Below are positions 45,347-57,200 of a stretch of 64,000 nucleotides of DNA, piece by piece; within the stretch, counting starts at the first letter, position 1, and each line of letters opens with the position of its first letter. The notes under the pieces are model-generated. The model saw only the letters and a list, made by a program, of their open reading frames with translations, did not search any database and was not told the origin of the DNA. The position numbers were made by a program, and so were the translations under genes. Source of the DNA: Panicum virgatum (lineage: Eukaryota > Streptophyta > Magnoliopsida > Poales > Poaceae); assembly GCF_016808335.1 (NCBI RefSeq), contig NC_053140.1, positions 27,522,086 through 27,586,085 on the forward strand. The letters are read 5' to 3'.

Positions 45347-45833
45347 TTGCCTTCCTCCGGCCACATCTTTGCGGAGGTACTGCAGTGATTTCATTCAAAT
45401 CCCCATTATTCATCAAATTGAAAACCAACAACTCTAAAACACTTGAGTGAAACATAACAACCAACCTTCAGAGCGGGAACCAGTCTGCCCTGAGTCGGTG
45501 TTTCGTCCAGTCTCTGTTTTGTTGATGCCATTAGCACCATATGGATGGTTCAAGTTCTCATGACAGCTACTATCGTCCGCAACTGTTGCCAATTCTTCCT
45601 GCACAACATTTTCACCTCCACTACTGCTTTCTGCACTGGGTGAAAACTGTTCAGGCACAGGGTGAAAACTATGTCGGAAGGGAGGATATGTTTTTCAGGT
45701 TCAAGAAAAGGGAAGAGCAGCACTTCATGATTCAACAAGACAGTGAAGGGCAAGTACTCTAGGGTGCACCAAAACTCCAGCCAGAATACCGACCCTCCAC
45801 ACCTAGAAGAAAGAAGAAAGCAAAGAAGGTGTG

Positions 45834-45980
45834 TGTAACGGCCCAGGTTTTTAAATAGCCAATTTAGGGTAATTAGAACCAAATCATGCATCTTATGCTT
45901 GAATTGCTTGAAAAATGATCTTTTTGTAAATATAAAAGGTTATATGTGTAATTATGATTTTATGCAAGGTCCTTTCTGCA
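45834..45980 (+). repeat. LTR-a, truncated to first 147 bp
   Basis: Matches the first 147 bp of LTR-b (TGTAACGGCC... to CCTTTCTGCA) and is then joined directly to mid-gag sequence at 45982. Confidence 0.92.
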
Positions 45981-45981
45981 T

Positions 45982-46593
45982 CTCGTGGCTACTCAGACCA
46001 AACTACTCCAGCAACTTGCTCAGAGACAGCAAGAGATTTATCAACTCCTACAGTAGCAACACCAGCTAGGGGAAGGGTATGATGTCCCCCAACCTCTGGT
46101 TGCAGAATCTCAAGAGCTCAATGAAGAAATAAAGGAGACGAGGGATGTTTACTTAGACTCCCTAATGCCACCATCGCAACCTCCGATGGAACTTAAGGCT
46201 CGCCAAGCAAAGCGTCGGATTCTCAAGCATGACCCAAGCGACATAGACTTGACTGGGTGGGAAATTACCTGCACGGACTTCATCCCACGTGGTGGTTCAG
46301 GCAAAATAAAACGTTGCTTCAATTGTGGGAATCCTAACCACTTCGCTCGACACTGCTCCCAGCCTAGACGACCAAAATGGGGTCAAGATTCTATGCAGAA
46401 CAACAAAAATAAGGGCAAGAGACAGGCTAGTTTACAAGGAAGGGTTGGAGGCACCCCACCTGCCGATCGTCTTGAAGGTGCACCGGATATGACGGGTATA
46501 TTCTCTATTCTCAAACCGTCTAGCCCATACTTTGCATTTCAAAAGGGAAATCTCATTAACCTCCTTGCTCGTGTAACTCTCCTTGAAAACTAA
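45982..46593 (+). pseudogene. gag copy a, 5'-truncated
   Basis: Corresponds to the last three quarters of the gag at 52554-53249, with the zinc knuckle intact. It lacks a start codon and has an in-frame TAG at 46054-46056 within the Gln-rich part. Confidence 0.88.
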
Positions 46594-47591
46594 AAAGAGT
46601 GGCAATCAAGAATACTAGAATAACACGCAGGATCATTACTAGCATGGTTGTTGCATAGCCATTACTTAAACATGTGCATCATGGGGCTCAATTACAATTA
46701 ACATCATATGCATCTGGGAAGGGTTTTGCGTTTATCACCTAACCCTCCGTCTTTCTTTCTAGCCATGCACATTATTTAGGTTGCTATATTTTTACCTTGT
46801 CGTGTTGTCTGTCACTGACCAATGGTGTCGCGACGGGATCTAGGTCCTCGTGTGTGCTGCAGCCATACGTTTGTGCCACTAGAAGCGCGCTGGTATCTTG
46901 GTACGTGTAAGCAATACCCCGACAATCCATTTTTCGCGACCTGAATATTGTGTTAACTTGGGGTTTTGATTCGGCCAACAAAAACCGTGAGTTTTGGTAT
47001 ATCCTTCTGGGTCACTAACCAGCATTGCAATCATACATCTTGAGGATGCATCTTTCTCATAGTCATCGAGCATATGCATCTCGCATCATAATGTTTAATT
47101 TAATCAACAGTTTGAGAAAGAATGTCCTTAAGCAAAAACTCACCTTGTTATCTTTTCAATTAGATTCACCACCAGATTGAGACCTTGATTCTACCAGAAC
47201 TTAGGTCCTCTCTTCTTTACAAAAATCCTACTATATATCAGTACTAGAATAGTCCACCAGTCTTTTCCAGCCGACTTTGATGGTGATTGTGATCTCATGC
47301 TTTATCCACAGACTCTTGCTGCAAAGAATGAAGTCCTGGAGCCTTTAGTGTGGAAAAACAATTGATTAGTTCACACAATCGCACAGTAATTCCTCTCGCT
47401 CATAATATCATACCTTGTTTCTTGAACTTTCTCTAAGTTCTCAATCCTTATCTACAAAAGATCATATCGTCAACATCAACCTTCTCTGTTGTGACTTAGT
47501 CCTGTTGGCTTTGATGGTTAATCTACTCCTCTTCCCTTGAGAGTTTTTCGTTCGGAATCTCGGGACGAGATTCTTTTTAAGGGGGGTAGGC
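46594..47591 (+). other. Noncoding 3' interior a
   Basis: Near-identical to 53250-54247. No coding frame is supported. Ends in the polypurine tract AAGGGGGGTAGGC (47579-47591). Confidence 0.75.
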
Positions 47592-50500
47592 TGTAACGGC
47601 CAGGGTTTTTAAATAGCCAATTTAGGGTAATTAGAACCAAATCATGCATCTTATGCTTGAATTGCTTGAAAAAGGATCTTTTTGTAAATATAAAAGGTTA
47701 TATGTGTAATTATGATTTTATGCAAGGTCCTTTCTGCAGTTATGTTGATTAGAGTGCGCAATTATTGCTTTTGTGGAGGGTGTTTTTGCAAAATTCAGTG
47801 CATTTATTGCATGGCAGCAAATTTTGCTTTTAAGTCTAAGTTCAAAGTGAAATTGCATTGAAAAAGACAAAATTCCTGGAATTCAAAATCCCTCTTATGT
47901 TTTAAAATTTAGCTCTTGAATATTTGATCAAATAAATTTTTGCACAACATCAAAGTTGTAGATCTTGAAAAATTGAACAACTTTCATGTTGGGCACTTTT
48001 TCATTTGAGCCCTAGATTAATAGTTATCCTTGTTTTACAGTTATGCCCCTGAAATTTTTGGAAATAGCGTTTAGGTCCCTGTCTTCTTCCCCAGCCTGCC
48101 TGCTCTGCTTCCCGCGCCGCCGAACCGCGCCGCGCCGGCCGCCGCCTCCCAGGCCAACTCCGACTTCGCCTTTGCTTCGCGCTGGCACCCACGCGTCGCC
48201 CCGGAGCCGCCCCACCGCCCTCCTTCCTCGCGCTGGAGCCTCCCCGGCCGTGCCACGCACCCACGCCGCTTCCAGAGCCGCCCAGGCGGCCGCCACCGCG
48301 ACGCCGCTATGGAGCGACCGCTGCAGCACCCCAGGGCCTCCTTTCGTGCGTGCCCCAGCCTCTGGAGAACCCCTACACTCTATTCCGCACGCTCTCTCTC
48401 CGATTCCCCACTCCGCCGCCCAGAACACCGCCGCCGCTCCGCAGAACGTCGGCGAGCTCACTCTCGCCGTCGAACCCACTCCTCCGCCATTCCTCGCACT
48501 CAATTGACCCCACTAGTAGCAAATCTTGATGTTCTGGAATCCTTGTGTAAAGCTCTTTGCAGTAGAACCATAATATGGTAGGTGTTGGTTGCAAGTTTTT
48601 GCTGTATAAATGGTATTGTGTCAGGTAAATAAATACTAGATGTTTTATCTTTTTCTTATCTGATGATATAAGCCATGTCTTGCAGTGAACTTTTTATGGT
48701 AGTTTGTTCTTGTAACACTAGTATTTCTACAAAAATTTCGTGGTCAGTTCTCATGTGTAGCTATTTATTTTATTTAATCCTTGTTTAGTAGACTTTAATT
48801 ATGGTAAATAGTTTCTGTTCATAATAAATCATGAAAATATTTCTGCATGTTCTTCTTGAGAATCTTAGCTTGTTCAGGAAGTTTGAGCCTCAGTTCATGA
48901 CTAGAACAGGAGCTAAAAATGAATCTTGCTAATCTGTTGTTCTGTTTTGTTTATTTTCTCATAATTATTTCTTTGTAGATAAAATCATGAAAAATTCTCA
49001 GTAGCTAGTTCATTTCTGTGTCGACCTCCTGTTAATTTTTGAGCTTCTGCTTTGCTCTAGTTTGACCTGTATAATTCAAGCTTGTTCTAGGTGTTGTCTG
49101 AATGAATGAATTGTTGTGATTAAATGGCTACATGTCTTGGCATGATTTTTACAGAGTAGCTTAATCTGCTTATGTTATGTTTAGGGTAATTTTTGCTAAA
49201 TTTATTACTGTTTGTGCTCTGAGTTGTTTATTTATTAGCAAACATGGAATTAATTACTATAGGAATCAACCACCACTCATTTTATGAAGTTAGTATAACC
49301 TGCTTGTGCTGTTGATCATGATGCCTTGTGTAGTTAGATTTATTGAGTTACTACTCTATAAACGATTGCCCATGTGTGTTTATAATTCTGTTCTTGCATT
49401 ACATATAGATACGACTGCCTTATCGGACGGGACGCACGAGCTGATCCCGGAGTCTGACGGAGGTGATCTCGAAGCTCAAGTGAACACCGCCGTACTAACT
49501 GAAGCCCCGGACCAAAGTTCGGAAGAGCCTAGAGCTGAAATAGTTAGCGACTACCGAGAAGGCAAGCCCCGGACATAACCTATATTTTAAATTATTATCA
49601 TTTACTGTATTACTTACTTGTGCATTTACAGTTTTTAGGATTTGTATTGAAAACCTAGATGCATAATCCTAGGAACCTATGTACTGAACACTAGATCTGA
49701 GTTCGACTACTTGCTAAGCTTATAGGACCGGTAAAAGTCGAGTGATTGCCTGTCACTCGCGAGCTTTATAGGAATTGCTTGTTTACTTTCTGTTATCAAT
49801 ATAAGGACGACGGACGGGGTCGTGTTCGATATCATGACCTTTGGTGAGACCCCGTCTGTGTTGATAAACTTGCTAAGGTCGCGGTGTGTGGTAGCGGTGG
49901 TTAAGTTTTTGAAAGTACTAGCCACATGCCGTAAATATGGTACGCGGCAAGCCTAGTAGCCGATTGGACCGGGGAGTGGATATACCTTTCACTCTCTCTT
50001 TAGAGATAGATTTTTAAATGTTATTGTTGATCAACACTACGACTTCAAGGGACAAGGGTGGACCGGGCACGGGTGGACCTTGGAGCCCTGTAGTCGGGGA
50101 GAGTGACCCTATCCACAAGCCGGAAAGAAAGGTCAACGGTTGTTTGTGAATGACCCGACGGTGTTCCAGACGTGTGTGCTAGGTTTATCCTTGCAAGGTT
50201 GAATTTCGATTCAGAATCGTCCGCCTCTCACGATGAAATGTGACTGCTTGATCCCTTTGCCACACAGAGTAATAAGAGCAACAATATTATTTATCAATCT
50301 TGATGTTTGCTTAGTTTTCTACCATGACTGGATAGTAGTTGCTTACATAGAATGGTTAATCAACTAGAATCTTGAAAGCTAAAACTTGAAAGTAAGGACA
50401 TACTCTTTATTGCTTTTCAGCAAAAAGGAAAACCAGAACCTCACAAACCCTGCATAGTCTAGCTAAAGTGGGTTAAGTATACCCGTTAACGGTTAAGTCT

Positions 50501-51025
50501 TGCTGAGTATTAGAATACTCAGCCTTGCTGTTGAAACCCTTTTTCAGGTATGAGTCTTGAGGACCAGGTCGCTAGTTTGACCTATCCCTGCTCTTTACCT
50601 CCTGGCTGGTCTGTAGAGTGGGATACGTCTTCGGCCGACAATGACCATGACGAGTGATACCTTGCTTGGGCTAGCTTGGTACCATTTTGCGACGTGTTGT
50701 AGCCGTCGTGTTTTATCTTCCGCTGTTTAAACTCTGTAACTTTACCCTTATGGCTTGTATAACTGTTTTACTTAAGTTGGCTTTGTAATAATGGTTTGAA
50801 CTGGTTTGTAATCACTACTTTGCATATGTTGTAAACTTGTGGTTGTAATATCTCTGGACTCGCCTTCGTGCGGGGTATGCTTGTTCGATCCGAGAACCGG
50901 TGGTTGTATCGGGACGTTACCCGACAGACCAAGAATTGTTCCGTTTGAAGTACGTTTGAGCCGGTATTGCCTTATGATGTTGGCCAGCGCACTTGAGCCG
51001 GGATAATTCAGGTGGTTCTGTCACA
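47592..51025 (+). repeat. LTR-b, 3.4 kb (middle LTR)
   Basis: Starts TGTAACGGCC, ends GGTTCTGTCACA. Compared with LTR-c it lacks 560 bp between two TAGC tetramers and a 3-nt stretch near 48625. A GC-rich stretch (48070-48510) is open in several frames, but I see no domain there. Confidence 0.92.
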
Positions 51026-51027
51026 GC

Positions 51028-51040
51028 TGGTCTTAGAGCT
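51028..51040 (+). other. Primer-binding site, initiator-Met-like
   Basis: TGGTCTTAGAGCT resembles TGGTATCAGAGC, starting 2 bp after LTR-b. Confidence 0.75.
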
Positions 51041-51310
51041 ACAAGCGTACACCAGAGGTGTTGGAACCTTAAAAATTGTTTTCCGTATAAAGTTGGAACA
51101 ACATGGTATTTCGAAAAATTACATTGGATTTGTTAAGGGTTGTGCATAGAACGTAAAGTCCTAGGGAGTTTACGGGAATTACTAGGTGGCTATTTATGTA
51201 TGGTTTATGTATCTGACTTCCAGCACTTTACATTTTGTCAAATCATACTCACAAGCAACTCTTAATTTTTGTAACGACGCACCTACGTTGAGGTAAGAAG
51301 GTAAGTATCC

Positions 51311-51685
51311 TCAGTCAGCTGAGGGAGTCTGACCTTCCCGTCGGTGATGCGAGCCGAACGCTGCCCTCAGGCAGTGGCTTACTTGAGGTGCTTCCAATAT
51401 ACCGACTATTAGTTGACTATATTGGAAGTAAAGTGTGCTCAGTCAGCTGAGGGAGTCTGACCTTCCCGTCGGCGATGCGAACCGAACGCTGTGCTCAAGC
51501 AGTGACCTACTTGAGCTGCTGCCAATATACCGATCTCGGTCGACTATATTGGGAGTAAAGGAACTCGTGAATACGCCACTAAGTAGCGTATGTTAACGTT
51601 GGCCATACGGCAGGAATTGTATGGCTGCCGCTTCTATAGTGAGCGGTAATGTATGGGGACGCTTTCATGAGTGCTGGCATGAAAG
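51311..51685 (+). other. Structured leader: tandem units and stem-loops
   Basis: A 128-bp unit is repeated twice (starts 51311 and 51439, each TCAGTCAGCTGAGGGAGTC). Each unit ends in an inverted repeat: TTCCAATATA/TATATTGGAA (51392-51401 with 51418-51427) and CCAATATA/TATATTGG (51522-51529 with 51545-51552). Four more perfect stems follow: ATACGC/GCGTAT (51571-51591), GCCATAC/GTATGGC (51602-51625), CCGCT/AGCGG (51628-51646) and CTTTCATG/CATGAAAG (51662-51685). It lies between the primer site and gag, where packaging and dimerisation signals sit in retroelement RNA. Function is inferred. Confidence 0.75.
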
Positions 51686-52553
51686 GTTCAATGGATATAT
51701 ATATATATATATGTTTTGTCAATCTTCTGCAGGTACACTAACCGCGATTGATAAGTTAAGAACGGTTAAAATGTATCGACTAGCTATATAGGGAGAGCCG
51801 TATCTATGTTATACCACCATGCTAACCACGTAAGCCCAACCATAGTTGGCAATTGTTTATCTTGTGAGGACGGTCAGGACGTGCATGCATATCTGATTGA
51901 TGTTTGAATTGGTTCCTAGTATTTGAAGTTGTTACATAAGCTTGTTAAGGAATTTCTAGTATGAATCCTAATAGATAAGTGTTAGTGTGCTTAAATCATG
52001 AGTGAGTTAAATTTAGATTTTAGGAGCATGCTTGTTAAAATGCTTAGACTTTCTTGGTTGAAAAAGATGGTTTTTGAGTCATGCCTTCATCCTAAGCCCC
52101 ATCTTGATGTCTAGTGATCTTTTCATTCCTTAGAATCTCAAATGATGAAACAGTACCACTTGGACTACCAGTTTGGAAGATCATAATCCTTCCGACTTGC
52201 CAAATCTCTTCATTTGTGCATTTTTAGGCTGTTTGATGAATACTAAAAATGTTGCAAATTTTGTGACATGGGTGCTCATCAAATTTTAGCCTATTGAATC
52301 TGTGAGACTATATTTTTAGTCCAATCATGACTTTGACCGCTGTTGATTAGCAGCGTAGCACACGAATCCTGTCTATTCGATCTCCTAAGATCTATCTAGA
52401 AATCTGCCTTTCTATTGTATCTGGGAAAAAAATTAATTGGCCTAGTATGGGATCTGATCTATAGTTGATCATGTGGAAAGTTTTGTTCGAAAACGTGTTC
52501 TCTAGCTTTTATTAAATTTTTTCCCTAGTTAATGAAAGAATTACGCATTGCAG

Positions 52554-53249
52554 ATGGTGCAAGGGTCACACAATGCTCCTGCAGGGTTGAGAAGTGCTTG
52601 TGATAGCGGACAGCCACTACTGTCCAACCTGGTTGAACTCGTGGCTACTCAGACCAAACTACTCCAGCAACTTGCTCAGAGACAGCAAGAGATTTATCAA
52701 CTCCTACAGCAGCAACACCAGCTAGGGGAAGGGTATGATGTCCCCCAACCTCTGGTTGCAGAATCTCAAGAGCTCAATGAAGAAATAAAGGAGACGAGGG
52801 ATGTTTACTTAGACTCCCTAATGCCACCATCGCGACCTCCGATGGAACTTAAGGCTCGCCAAGCAAAGCGTCGGATTCTCAAGCATGACCCAAGCGACAT
52901 AGACTTGACTGGGTGGGAAATTACCTGCACGGACTTCATCCCACGTGGTGGTTCAGGCAAAATAAAACGTTGCTTCAATTGTGGGAATCCTAACCACTTC
53001 GCTCGACACTGCTCCCAGCCTAGACGACCAAAATGGGGTCAAGATTCTATGCAGAACAACAAAAATAAGGGCAAGAGACAGGCTAGTTTACAAGGAAGGG
53101 TTGGAGGCACCCCACCTGCCGATCGTCTTGAAGGTGCACCGGATATGACGGGTATATTCTCTATTCTCAAACCGTCTAGCCCATACTTTGCATTTCAAAA
53201 GGGAAATCTCATTAACCTCCTTGCTCGTGTAACTCTCCTTGAAAACTAA
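52554..53249 (+). CDS. Small zinc-knuckle gag of the long-LTR element
   Basis: ATG at 52554, 231 codons. Residues 25-60 are Gln/Leu-rich and likely coiled coil (LVATQTKLLQQLAQRQQEIY). A basic stretch (KARQAKRRILKHD) follows, then near residue 140 a CCHC zinc knuckle, CFNCGNPNHFARHC (C-x2-C-x4-H-x4-C), and a basic tail. The usual Retrotrans_gag capsid block is absent, as are protease, RT and integrase. The RNA-binding part has been kept while the shell-forming part has gone, so any mobility must rely on another element's proteins. The first ATG after the leader is used. Confidence 0.82.
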   Translation: MVQGSHNAPAGLRSACDSGQPLLSNLVELVATQTKLLQQLAQRQQEIYQLLQQQHQLGEGYDVPQPLVAESQELNEEIKETRDVYLDSLMPPSRPPMELKARQAKRRILKHDPSDIDLTGWEITCTDFIPRGGSGKIKRCFNCGNPNHFARHCSQPRRPKWGQDSMQNNKNKGKRQASLQGRVGGTPPADRLEGAPDMTGIFSILKPSSPYFAFQKGNLINLLARVTLLEN

Positions 53250-54247
53250 AAAGAGTGGCAATCAAGAATACTAGAATAACACGCAGGATCATTACTAGCA
53301 TGGTTGTTGCATAGCCATTACTTAAACATGTGCATCATGGGGCTCAATTACAATTAACATCATATGCATCTGGGAAGGGTTTTGCGTTTATCACCTAACC
53401 CTCCGTCTTTCTTTCTAGCCATGCACATTATTTAGGTTGCTATATTTTTACCTTGTCGTGTTGTCTGTCACTGACCAATGGTGCCGCGACGGGATCTAGG
53501 TCCTCGTGTGTGCTGCAGCCATACGTTTGTGCCACTAGAAGCGCGCTGGTATCTTGGTACGTGTAAGCAATACCCCGACAATCCATTTTTCGCGACCTGA
53601 ATATTGTGTTAACTTGGGGTTTTGATTCGGCCAACAAAAACCGTGAGTTTTGGTATATCCTTCTGGGTCACTAACCAGCATTGCAATCATACATCTTGAG
53701 GATGCATCTTTCTCATAGTCATCGAGCATATGCATCTCGCATCATAATGTTTAATTTAATCAACAGTTTGAGAAAGAATGTCCTTAAGCAAAAACTCACC
53801 TTGTTATCTTTTCAATTAGATTCACCACCAGATTGAGACCTTGATTCTACCAGAACTTAGGTCCTCTCTTCTTTACAAAAATCCTACTATATATCAGTAC
53901 TAGAATAGTCCACCAGTCTTTTCCAGCCGACTTTGATGGTGATTGTGATCTCATGCTTTATCCACAGACTCTTGCTGCAAATAATGAAGTCCTGGAGCCT
54001 TTAGTGTGGAAAAACAATTGATTAGTTCACACAATCGCACAGTAATTCCTCTCGCTCATAATATCATACCTTGTTTCTTGAACTTTCTCTAAGTTCTCAA
54101 TCCTTATCTACAAAAGATCATATCGTCAACATCAACCTTCTCTGTTGTGACTTAGTCCTGTTGGCTTTGATGGTTAATCTACTCCTCTTCCCTTGAGAGT
54201 TTTTCGTTCGGAATCTCGGGACGAGATTCTTTTTAAGGGGGGTAGGC
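53250..54247 (+). other. Noncoding 3' interior b
   Basis: No supported gene; short frames on either strand lack any family likeness. Ends in the polypurine tract AAGGGGGGTAGGC (54235-54247) next to LTR-c. Confidence 0.75.
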
Positions 54248-57200
54248 TGTAACGGCCAGGGTTTTTAAATAGCCAATTTAGGGTAATTAGAACCAAATCA
54301 TGCATCTTATGCTTGAATTGCTTGAAAAAGGATCTTTTTGTAAATATAAAAGGTTATATGTGTAATTATGATTTTATGCAAGGTCCTTTCTGCAGTTATG
54401 TTGATTAGAGTGCGCAATTATTGCTTTTGTGGAGGGTGTTTTTGCAAAATTCAGTGCATTTATTGCATGGCAGCAAATTTTGCTTTTAAGTCTAAGTTCA
54501 AAGTGAAATTGCATTGAAAAAGACAAAATTCCTGGAATTCAAAATCCCTCTTATGTTTTAAAATTTAGCTCTTGAATATTTGATCAAATAAATTTTTGCA
54601 CAACATCAAAGTTGTAGATCTTGAAAAATTGAACAACTTTCATGTTGGGCACTTTTTCATTTGAGCCCTAGATTAATAGTTATCCTTGTTTTACAGTTAT
54701 GCCCCTGAAATTTTTGGAAATAGCGTTTAGGTCCCTGTCTTCTTCCCCAGCCTGCCTGCTCTGCTTCCCGCGCCGCCGAACCGCGCCGCGCCGGCCGCCG
54801 CCTCCCAGGCCAACTCCGACTTCGCCTTTGCTTCGCGCTGGCACCCACGCGTCGCCCCGGAGCCGCCCCACCGCCCTCCTTCCTCGCGCTGGAGCCTCCC
54901 CGGCCGTGCCACGCACCCACGCCGCTTCCAGAGCCGCCCAGGCGGCCGCCACCGCGACGCCGCTATGGAGCGACCGCTGCAGCACCCCAGGGCCTCCTTT
55001 CGTGCGTGCCCCAGCCTCTGGAGAACCCCTACACTCTATTCCGCACGCTCTCTCTCCGATTCCCCACTCCGCCGCCCAGAACACCGCCGCCGCTCCGCAG
55101 AACGTCGGCGAGCTCACTCTCGCCGTCGAACCCACTCCTCCGCCATTCCTCGCACTCAATTGACCCCACTAGTAGCTTTGCCTTGACCTCGCGCAGCTCT
55201 CAGGCCTAATCCCGCCCTCAGACCTCCACCGGAGCCCCCTCGCCGTCGTAGCCGAGCTCCGCCGCTGCTCTGGCCGCCGCGGACAGCCCGCTACGGGCTA
55301 ACCCTACCCCGATTTCGGGCACCTTCTGGTGTGCCTGGAGCCGCTTTACCTCCCTAGCCCCATCTCCCCCTCTACGCCTCATCGGAGTGCCGCCTCCGCC
55401 ATCTCCGACCACCACCACCCGCCGGAGCACGCGGACCCGCCGTCATAGGCCACCCCGAGCCATCCCGAAGCCACCTAGAGGTGCGCCGTGGTCCCCTCTA
55501 GCTCCCTGGCCCCCTTCCCCTCGCCGCCGGCGACGCACGCCGCCGGGATCCGGCGCACCCTTCCCTGTTCCCCTTCCCAAACCGGGCCAAGGACCTCGGG
55601 GTGGAAGGAGCAAAACCCCAGGGGGTTATCTGCATAGCCCAAGACTCATTTGAATAGTGCTTCAAGGACCTCTTTGTTATTTCTAGCAGTGAGCTTTGAA
55701 ATTCAATATTAATTCGTAAGAAATTCGTAAAATAGCAAATCTTGATGTTCTGGAATCCTTGTGTAAAGCTCTTTGCAGTAGAACCATAATATGGTAGGTG
55801 TTGGTTGCAAGTTTTTGCTGTATAAATGGTATTGTGTCACTAGGTAAATAAATACTAGATGTTTTATCTTTTTCTTATCTGATGATATAAGCCATGTCTT
55901 GCAGTGAACTTTTTATGGTAGTTTGTTCTTGTAACACTAGTATTTCTACAAAAATTTCGTGGTCAGTTCTCATGTGTAGCTATTTATTTTATTTAATCCT
56001 TGTTTAGTAGACTTTAATTATGGTAAATAGTTTCTGTTCATAATAAATCATGAAAATATTTCTGCATGTTCTTCTTGAGAATCTTAGCTTGTTCAGGAAG
56101 TTTGAGCCTCAGTTCATGACTAGAACAGGAGCTAAAAATGAATCTTGCTAATCTGTTGTTCTGTTTTGTTTATTTTCTCATAATTATTTCTTTGTAGATA
56201 AAATCATGAAAAATTCTCAGTAGCTAGTTCATTTCTGTGTCGACCTCCTGTTAATTTTTGAGCTTCTGCTTTGCTCTAGTTTGACCTGTATAATTCAAGC
56301 TTGTTCTAGGTGTTGTCTGAATGAATGAATTGTTGTGATTAAATGGCTACATGTCTTGGCATGATTTTTACAGAGTAGCTTAATCTGCTTATGTTATGTT
56401 TAGGGTAATTTTTGCTAAATTTATTACTGTTTGTGCTCTGAGTTGTTTATTTATTAGCAAACATGGAATTAATTACTATAGGAATCAACCACCACTCATT
56501 TTATGAAGTTAGTATAACCTGCTTGTGCTGTTGATCATGATGCCTTGTGTAGTTAGATTTATTGAGTTACTACTCTATAAACGATTGCCCATGTGTGTTT
56601 ATAATTCTGTTCTTGCATTACATATAGATACGACTGCCTTATCGGACGGGACGCACGAGCTGATCCCGGAGTCTGACGGAGGTGATCTCGAAGCTCAAGT
56701 GAACACCGCCGTACTAACTGAAGCCCCGGACCAAAGTTCGGAAGAGCCTAGAGCTGAAATAGTTAGCGACTACCGAGAAGGCAAGCCCCGGACATAACCT
56801 ATATTTTAAATTATTATCATTTACTGTATTACTTACTTGTGCATTTACAGTTTTTAGGATTTGTATTGAAAACCTAGATGCATAATCCTAGGAACCTATG
56901 TACTGAACACTAGATCTGAGTTCGACTACTTGCTAAGCTTATAGGACCGGTAAAAGTCGAGTGATTGCCTGTCACTCGCGAGCTTTATAGGAATTGCTTG
57001 TTTACTTTCTGTTATCAATATAAGGACGACGGACGGGGTCGTGTTCGATATCATGACCTTTGGTGAGACCCCGTCTGTGTTGATAAACTTGCTAAGGTCG
57101 CGGTGTGTGGTAGCGGTGGTTAAGTTTTTGAAAGTACTAGCCACATGCCGTAAATATGGTACGCGGCAAGCCTAGTAGCCGATTGGACCGGGGAGTGGAT

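Larger units (their letters stand above)
36430..45658 (-). pseudogene. tnpA-like gene of the CACTA element (broken)
   Basis: Minus-strand exons: a first visible piece within 45434-45658 (Ser/Glu-rich, ends SGQTGSRSE at a GT donor), an exon split by an LTR element (45379-45347 joining 38039-37816), then 37518-37730, 37358-37450, 37041-37202 and 36752 to about 36430. Typical plant En/Spm TnpA-family text: WRQLVHMWSSPENK, VSDQNKRNRAKVKWP, GSRCYIAQLHSYV, CHTSRKKGMSDTAREAV, EVVSKVLSHNSSNNTFLKNA, then a C-terminal coiled coil. TnpA binds subterminal repeats and helps excision. Defects: a 7.3-kb insertion in an exon, and a TAA at 36552-36554 within the C-terminal region. The N terminus is not found. 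Confidence 0.82.
35169..45828 (-). mobile_element. CACTA (En/Spm-type) transposon, left end; right end not found
   Basis: CACTAGTGGAAAAATG at 35169 is a CACTA terminus, preceded by ACT (a 3-bp duplication candidate) inside LINE sequence. A subterminal repeat field and a minus-strand tnpA-like gene follow. The element is interrupted by the Athila-like retrotransposon (38042-45346). Sequence at 45380-45828 still belongs to the tnpA-like gene or its flank; the long-LTR tandem then interrupts, and I cannot find the opposite CACTA end after 58250, so the true right limit is unknown. Confidence 0.8.

Noticed and set aside
48024..48507. Overlapping frames in LTR-b (and copy at 54680-55163)
   Set aside because: Both strands open at once in GC-rich LTR sequence; the two copies are identical because the LTRs are near-identical, so conservation is not evidence.
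51311..51560. Repeated units with palindromes, briefly considered as CRISPR-like or satellite
   Set aside because: Only two 128-bp units, no spacers, eukaryotic retroelement leader; not a CRISPR array and too few copies for a satellite.
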